Source of the DNA: Streptomyces tailanensis
GTDB lineage: Bacteria; Actinomycetota; Actinomycetes; Streptomycetales; Streptomycetaceae
NCBI RefSeq assembly: GCF_008386495.1
Contig: NZ_VTHJ01000017.1
Location: forward strand, 1 to 64,000
DNA length: 64,000 bases
Direction of reading: 5' to 3'
Below the pieces are notes generated by a model, which saw only the letters and a program-made list of their open reading frames with translations, was not told the origin of the DNA and searched no databases. Made by a program: the position numbers and the translations under genes. Positions 59,507-64,000 of the stretch are shown here, piece after piece; the stretch's first letter is position 1, and each line of letters starts with the position of its first letter.

Positions 59507-59536
59507 CCCCCGCTCGAGCGAAGCCGAGAGTGGGGG
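59507..59536. repeat. dispersed hairpin repeat, family 1
   Basis: CCCCCGCTCGAGCGAAGCCG plus AGAGTGGGGGAG, nearly identical to the copy at 11255-11284, including the preceding ATGGGGGTCC. It lies between rplM and the divergent gene at 59683. Confidence 0.8.
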
Positions 59537-59682
59537 AGGGACGGGTAGAGGCGGCGAGGGGCGAGGCAATGCCCCGACCACCCACAGTTGTCACTTTTGC
59601 CCAGCCGCCCCAGATCACGCTAGAGGCTCAGTACCTCCAGACACCGACCACCACCCCCCTCTCCCCGTCTAAAATACGGCCC

Positions 59683-60573
59683 ATGAGCTTTGGGCAGGGG
59701 GGGTCCCAGTGGAGCCCCGGGGGTTCCCACAATCCGTGGGGCGACCAACAACAGTGGGGTTCCACCAACCAGACCCCGGACTGGGCGGCACTCGCCGAAC
59801 AGTCCGAATCACGCAACAGACGCCGCAGACTCCTGATGATCATCGGCGGCGCCCTCGCCACGGTCGGCATAGGCGCCGCCGTGGCCGTCGCGGTGGTCAA
59901 CGCGGACGGCGGCTCCACCACGGCGAGCGGCCCGAACAGCGACCTGCCCGCCGCCTCGGACATCCCGAGCGCCAGCGCCAAGACGGACCCGTCGTTCGCA
60001 CCGACCTCGGCCCCGCCCCCGCTGAACCCGAAGGACTTCATCTCCAGCTCGGGCAAGGACAAGACGCCGATCAGCCCGGACATCCTCTTCCCCGGCTCCC
60101 AGCTGACGGACGGCAACAACGTCGTCTACCGCAAGGGCCCCACGGCCTCGACGACAGACTGCGCCTCGGTCGTCCAGGGCACCCTCGACAAGCTCCTGAC
60201 CAGCAACGACTGCACCCGCTTCATGCGCGTGACGTACTACCGCGACAAGATCGCGGTCACGGTCGGCGTCGCCCTGTTCGACACCGAGGCCAAGGCGACC
60301 AAGGTCAAGGCGGACTGGGACAAGAAGAGCACCATCGTCTCCCTCTCCGGCGACGGCGTCCCCGCCTTCTGCCGTACGACGTTCTGCCGTACGACGGCCA
60401 ACTCCTACGGCCGCTACGCCTACTTCACCCTTTCCGGCTTCACCAACGGCAAGGACGTCACGGAGAAGGACAGCTCCGTCTTCGCCGCCGGCGACGACCT
60501 CAGCGATTCCACCTTCAAACAGATCCGCCGCCGGGGCGAGGCACAGGCGGCCGCCGCGGCCAACGAGCAGTAA
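59683..60573 (+). CDS. membrane-anchored protein of unknown function
   Basis: 296 residues from ATG 59683, 7 nt after TAAAAT (59670-59675) with no ribosome site: a clear leaderless candidate. A Gly/Gln/Trp-rich cytoplasmic N-terminus (about 1-45) precedes one membrane helix (about 52-73), a Ser/Ala/Pro linker, and an outer domain of about 180 residues with five Cys (DCASV, DCTRF, FCRTTFCRTT). An exact 15-nt tandem duplication (60367-60396) doubles FCRTT. No family is recognised with confidence. Confidence 0.85.
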   Translation: MSFGQGGSQWSPGGSHNPWGDQQQWGSTNQTPDWAALAEQSESRNRRRRLLMIIGGALATVGIGAAVAVAVVNADGGSTTASGPNSDLPAASDIPSASAKTDPSFAPTSAPPPLNPKDFISSSGKDKTPISPDILFPGSQLTDGNNVVYRKGPTASTTDCASVVQGTLDKLLTSNDCTRFMRVTYYRDKIAVTVGVALFDTEAKATKVKADWDKKSTIVSLSGDGVPAFCRTTFCRTTANSYGRYAYFTLSGFTNGKDVTEKDSSVFAAGDDLSDSTFKQIRRRGEAQAAAAANEQ

Positions 60574-60595
60574 CCCGCATCCGGCCCGCCCGGGG

Positions 60596-61459
60596 TCAGC
60601 AGCAGCCGCCCCCGGGCACCACCGGCAGGCTCCGCCGGTTCCGCGCCTCCTTGTTCCGCGCGGCCAGCAGCTCGTCCGCCGGGTATCCGACCTCCTCCAG
60701 GGTCAGCCCGTGCGGCCGTACGACATGCACAGCGGAGTCCCGTACGCCGGCGGCCAGCACCTTCCCGGGCCAGTCGGCCCCCCGGTGCCCGTCCCCCACG
60801 AACAGCAGCGCGCCGATCAACGACCGCACCATGTTGTGGCAGAACGCGTCGGCCCGCACGGTCGCCGTGATGATCCCGTCCTCCCCCCGCACCAGGCTCA
60901 GCTCCTGCAGCGTACGAATGGTGGTCGCCCCCTCACGCCGCTTGCAGTAGGCAGCGAAGTCATGCTCGCCCAGCAGCCTCCGCGCGGCCTTGTTCATCGC
61001 GTCCACGTCCAGCGGCCAGTCATGCCACAGCACGTGATTGCGGAGCAGCGGATCGACCCCACCGGGGTTGTCCGTGACCCGGTACGCGTAACGCCGCCAG
61101 ACGGCCGAGAACCGCGCGTTGAAGCCGCTGGGCGCCTCCCTGAGCGCCCACACCCGTACATCCCTCGACAATCGCCCGGCGAGCCGCTTGAGCAGCTTTC
61201 CGTGGTGCTCGTCCCACACCTCCCGCGGCAGATCGACATGAGCCACCTGCCCCCGGGCGTGCACCCCGGCATCCGTCCGCCCGGCCACGGTCAGCTCATA
61301 CGTCTCCTTGGACCGCGTGACCGTCCGCAGGGCGTCCTCGATCTCCCCCTGCACGGTCCGCCGCCCACCGGCCTGCTTGGCCCACCCGGAGAACTCGGTC
61401 CCGTCGTACGAAAGATCCAACCGCACCCGTACGAACCCGGGCTGTACTTCGTCACTCAC
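60596..61459 (-). CDS. truA: tRNA pseudouridine synthase A
   Basis: 287 residues from GTG 61459. Forms pseudouridine at positions 38-40 of the tRNA anticodon arm. The catalytic Asp63 is in AGRTDAGVHA, with LDLSYDGTEFSGW near the start and RRYAYRVTDNP later. It follows rplQ on the minus strand, as is common, though a stem-loop separates them (61484-61517). The C-terminus ends in VPGGGCC, with two cysteines. Confidence 0.96.
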   Translation of the reverse strand: MSDEVQPGFVRVRLDLSYDGTEFSGWAKQAGGRRTVQGEIEDALRTVTRSKETYELTVAGRTDAGVHARGQVAHVDLPREVWDEHHGKLLKRLAGRLSRDVRVWALREAPSGFNARFSAVWRRYAYRVTDNPGGVDPLLRNHVLWHDWPLDVDAMNKAARRLLGEHDFAAYCKRREGATTIRTLQELSLVRGEDGIITATVRADAFCHNMVRSLIGALLFVGDGHRGADWPGKVLAAGVRDSAVHVVRPHGLTLEEVGYPADELLAARNKEARNRRSLPVVPGGGCC

Positions 61460-61483
61460 CCCTAGATCCTCTCAGCAACGCAA

Positions 61484-61517
61484 GAGCGGGCCCGCCCCGC
61501 AGGGGGCGGACCCGCTC
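61484..61517 (-). terminator. stem-loop between rplQ and truA
   Basis: GAGCGGG and CCGCCCC arms pair with GGGGCGG and CCCGCTC, with one internal mismatch and a four-base loop. It has no T-run. It is likely the end of the alpha operon or an attenuating stem before truA. Confidence 0.7.
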
Positions 61518-61533
61518 AACGCAAGGCGTAGCC

Positions 61534-62034
61534 TCAGGCGTCCTTGGACTCCTCGGCCGGAGCCTCAGCGGCGTCCTCGGCCTTGGTGGTGTCCACCTTG
61601 GTCTCGGCAACCTCGGCGTCCTGGGCGGCACGCTTCGTCGCGGCCTCGGCCTCGCCCGTCGCCTGCTGCGCGACCGTCAGCGCCTCGACCAGCTCGATGA
61701 CAGCCATGGGCGCGTTGTCGCCACGGCGGTTACCGACCTTGGTGATACGGGTGTAGCCACCCGGACGGTTCTCGTACCGCGGGCCGATCTCGGTGAAGAG
61801 CGTGTGCACGACGCTCTTGTCCGTGATGACCGAGAGCACCTGACGGCGGTTGTGAAGGTCACCCTTCTTCGCCTTGGTGATCAGACGCTCGGCGTACGGC
61901 CGCAGACGGCGGGCCTTCGCCTCGGTGGTGGTGATACGGCCGTGCTCGAAGAGGCTCTTCGCGAGGTTCGCGAGCAGCAGCTTCTCGTGCGCGGCACTGC
62001 CGCCCAGACGGGCACCCTTGGTGGGCTTCGGCAT
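61534..62034 (-). CDS. rplQ: 50S ribosomal protein L17
   Basis: 166 residues. The L17 core occupies about 1-120 (MPKPTKGARLGGSAAHEKLLLANLA begins the protein; motifs GRITTTEAKARRLRPYAE, YTRITKVGNRRGDNAPM). A C-terminal tail of about 45 residues rich in Ala, Glu and Asp is common in Streptomyces. It is separated from rpoA by an unusually decorated 179-nt gap with two hairpins. Confidence 0.97.
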   Translation of the reverse strand: MPKPTKGARLGGSAAHEKLLLANLAKSLFEHGRITTTEAKARRLRPYAERLITKAKKGDLHNRRQVLSVITDKSVVHTLFTEIGPRYENRPGGYTRITKVGNRRGDNAPMAVIELVEALTVAQQATGEAEAATKRAAQDAEVAETKVDTTKAEDAAEAPAEESKDA

Positions 62035-62113
62035 GGTGTTTCTCCTAGGTGTCTGCCCCGGCCGTATCAGGTACCGAGGTCAGTATCCGAGCAGGCGGTC
62101 GCCTGTCGGAGAT

Positions 62114-62187
62114 CCGGGGCGTCCCCGAAGGGGCGCCCCGGAAGGGGTGCGGGGAACTGCGCGATCAAGCACAGCGCACCCGCACCC
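62114..62187. repeat. two hairpins, including a dispersed repeat, between rpoA and rplQ
   Basis: The first hairpin has perfect arms CCGGGGCG / CGCCCCGG (62114-62141) with an inner CCCC-GAA-GGGG stem. The second (62145-62187) has arms GGGTGCGGG / CCCGCACCC around GGAACTGCGCGATC and belongs to repeat family 2. They lie within the alpha operon. Confidence 0.75.
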
Positions 62188-62213
62188 GAAAACGGACCGT
62201 CTGGCCCGAGCTC

Positions 62214-63236
62214 TCAGTACTGCTCGGTCTCGACGAACCCGGCGTCCGCGTCGTCGTCCGCGCCAAAGGCGTCAGCGGCGGCGGTCGGGTCGAATCCAGG
62301 CGGGCTGTCCTTCAGGGCGAGACCCATCCCGGCCAGCTTCGCCTTGACCTCGTCAATGGACTTCGCACCGAAGTTACGAATGTCCAGGAGGTCGGCCTCG
62401 GAGCGCGCGACCAGCTCACCCACGGAGTGGATGCCCTCACGCTTGAGGCAGTTGTACGACCGAACGGTGAGCTCCAGCTCCTCGATCGGCAGCGCCAGAT
62501 CGGCAGCGAGCGCGGCGTCCGTCGGGGACGGACCCATGTCGATGCCCTCGGCGTCGATGTTGAGCTCACGGGCGAGACCGAACAGCTCGACCAGCGTCTT
62601 ACCGGCGGAGGCCATGGCGTCACGCGGACGCATCGCCTGCTTGGTCTCGACGTCGACGATCAGCTTGTCGAAGTCGGTGCGCTGCTCGACACGCGTGGCC
62701 TCGACCTTGTACGTGACCTTCAGAACCGGCGAGTAGATCGAGTCGACCGGGATACGACCGATCTCCTGGCCCACCTGCTTGTTCTGCACGGCGGAGACGT
62801 AACCACGGCCACGCTCGACCGTGAGCTCCATCTCCAGCTTGCCCTTGCCGTTGAGCGTGGCGAGGACGAGGTCGGGGTTGTGCACCTCGACACCGGCCGG
62901 GGGCGCGATGTCGGCGGCGGTGACCAGACCCGGGCCCTGCTTGCGCAGGTACATCACCACAGGCTCGTCGTGCTCGGACGACACGACCAGCTGCTTGATG
63001 TTGAGGATCAGGTCGGTGACGTCCTCCTTGACGCCCGGCACGGTGGTGAACTCGTGCAGGACACCGTCGATCCGGATGCTGGTGACAGCCGCACCGGGGA
63101 TCGACGACAGGAGCGTACGGCGGAGGGAGTTGCCGAGGGTGTAGCCGAAGCCCGGCTCCAGCGGCTCGATCACGAACCGGGAGCGGAACTCGTCGACGAC
63201 CTCTTCGGTCAACGAGGGACGCTGAGCGATCAGCAT
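62214..63236 (-). CDS. rpoA: DNA-directed RNA polymerase alpha subunit
   Basis: 340 residues. The N-terminal domain (about 1-230: GFGYTLGNSLRRTLLSSIPG) drives assembly of the polymerase; the C-terminal domain (about 250-320: LTVRSYNCLKREGIHSVGEL, RNFGAKSIDEVKAKLA) contacts promoter DNA and regulators. The end is acidic. It is in the order rpsM-rpsK-rpoA-rplQ, as usual. Confidence 0.98.
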   Translation of the reverse strand: MLIAQRPSLTEEVVDEFRSRFVIEPLEPGFGYTLGNSLRRTLLSSIPGAAVTSIRIDGVLHEFTTVPGVKEDVTDLILNIKQLVVSSEHDEPVVMYLRKQGPGLVTAADIAPPAGVEVHNPDLVLATLNGKGKLEMELTVERGRGYVSAVQNKQVGQEIGRIPVDSIYSPVLKVTYKVEATRVEQRTDFDKLIVDVETKQAMRPRDAMASAGKTLVELFGLARELNIDAEGIDMGPSPTDAALAADLALPIEELELTVRSYNCLKREGIHSVGELVARSEADLLDIRNFGAKSIDEVKAKLAGMGLALKDSPPGFDPTAAADAFGADDDADAGFVETEQY

Positions 63237-63361
63237 GTTGCGATCCTTCTGTCAGGGGCGCCCGCTATTTGACGCCCTGAGTTGTTACAAGGGTACGGGC
63301 GATACGACCCGAAGGAGTCGTACCGCCCGAAAACCTCAGACCAAGCAGCCTGCGTCGAAGA

Positions 63362-63766
63362 TCAGACGCGGCGGCGCTTGGGCGGACGGCACCCGTTGTG
63401 CGGGGTCGGGGTCACGTCCTGGATGGAGCCGACCTCGAGACCGGTCGCCTGGAGCGAACGGATGGCGGTCTCGCGACCGGAACCCGGGCCCTTGACGAAC
63501 ACGTCGACCTTGCGCATGCCGTGCTCCTGGGCGCGACGGGCAGCCGACTCGGCGGCCATCTGCGCGGCGAACGGCGTGGACTTCCGGGAGCCCTTGAAGC
63601 CGACGTGGCCGGCGGAGGCCCAGGAGATCACGTTGCCGGACGGGTCCGTGATCGAGACGATCGTGTTGTTGAACGTGCTCTTGATGTGCGCGTGGCCGTG
63701 AGCGACGTTCTTCTTTTCCTTGCGGCGCACCTTCTTGGCAGCGCCCTGACGACCCTTGGGGGGCAT
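63362..63766 (-). CDS. rpsK: 30S ribosomal protein S11
   Basis: 134 residues from ATG 63766, the standard length. Motifs STFNNTIVSITDPSGNVISW, GFKGSRKSTPFAAQMAAE and TPTPHNGCRPPKRRRV are intact. It lies 70 nt after rpsM. Confidence 0.98.
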   Translation of the reverse strand: MPPKGRQGAAKKVRRKEKKNVAHGHAHIKSTFNNTIVSITDPSGNVISWASAGHVGFKGSRKSTPFAAQMAAESAARRAQEHGMRKVDVFVKGPGSGRETAIRSLQATGLEVGSIQDVTPTPHNGCRPPKRRRV

Positions 63767-63836
63767 CTACTAACTCCTACGGGGAGGTGGTCGGTCCTAC
63801 AGCGAAGACCGCTGATGAAGCGTTGTCCGCTGAGGA

Positions 63837-64000
63837 CTACTTCTTGCCCGGCTTCTTCTTACCGGCGATGGCGCGACGCGGGCCCTTGCGGGTGCGGGCG
63901 TTGGTGCTGGTGCGCTGACCGCGGACGGGCAGACCACGACGGTGACGGAGACCCTGGTAGCAGCCGATCTCCACCTTGCGGCGGATGTCGGCCTGGATCT
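63837..64000 (-). CDS. rpsM: 30S ribosomal protein S13, C-terminal part (cut by window edge)
   Basis: The TAG stop is at 63837-63839 and the frame runs off the right edge; 54 codons are visible. They read IQADIRRKVEIGCYQGLRHR, then RGLPVRGQRTSTNARTRKGP and end AIAGKKKPGKK, the characteristic S13 tail that contacts tRNA in the ribosome. The start lies outside the window. Confidence 0.97.
   Translation of the reverse strand, partial: IQADIRRKVEIGCYQGLRHRRGLPVRGQRTSTNARTRKGPRRAIAGKKKPGKK

Overview
The window is chromosomal DNA of a high-G+C actinomycete, almost certainly a Streptomyces. The evidence is the very strong third-position G/C bias, many GTG starts, the developmental genes bldM, whiD and shbA, a GroEL with a histidine-rich tail, and a gene order that (recalled, not checked) follows the S. 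coelicolor SCO4726-SCO4779 core region. I see no phage, insertion sequence, CRISPR array, tRNA or rRNA.

Region by region. (1) 261-11027: five tandem minus-strand receptor-type Ser/Thr kinases. Each has a kinase domain, one membrane segment and an outer domain with the same sequence signature. The fourth lacks the key catalytic residues and is a pseudokinase. (2) 11322-20361: glpD; a nucleotide-sugar dehydrogenase whose catalytic cysteine is alanine; a small-peptide/hairpin unit present twice in tandem; guaB3 and guaB; sigma factor shbA; then bldM (with a textbook BldN-type promoter) divergent from whiD. (3) 20427-25337: a LysR regulator, a MOSC protein, a multicopper oxidase, a short-chain dehydrogenase and a two-domain SnoaL-like protein. 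(4) 25450-27689: groES-groEL with two CIRCE operators. (5) 27779-34009: two coupled polysaccharide deacetylase lipoproteins (one interrupted in frame by a dispersed repeat), a THUMP-like methyltransferase, an ECF42-type sigma factor with its DGPF/YCII partner, and an LCP protein. (6) 34084-42246: a self-contained xylan/xylo-oligosaccharide cassette (GH10 xylanase, LacI repressor, ABC importer, GH3 beta-xylosidase) with matching operator sequences, probably a lineage-specific insertion. (7) 42250-53963: tRNA t6A genes tsaD-rimI-tsaB and tsaE, an alpha/beta hydrolase, alr, an L,D-transpeptidase-like protein, glmS, acpS and a bifunctional NAD(P)HX repair enzyme. (8) 53971-64000: coaA, a DUF389 membrane protein, glmM, rplM-rpsI, truA and the alpha-operon end rpsM-rpsK-rpoA-rplQ.

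The core genes supply translation, tRNA modification, purine, CoA, acyl-carrier and cell-wall precursor functions (glmS and glmM both feed UDP-GlcNAc; alr feeds D-alanine). Development is represented by shbA, bldM and whiD. Intergenic regions are sprinkled with two families of dispersed hairpin repeats, including copies inside a coding sequence and between rpoA and rplQ. Eight genes start 5-7 nt after a -10-like hexamer, which suggests leaderless transcription. The items most worth checking are the duplicated small-peptide unit near 14.6-14.9 kb, the pseudokinase and shared outer domain of the kinase cluster, and the dehydrogenase without its nucleophile.
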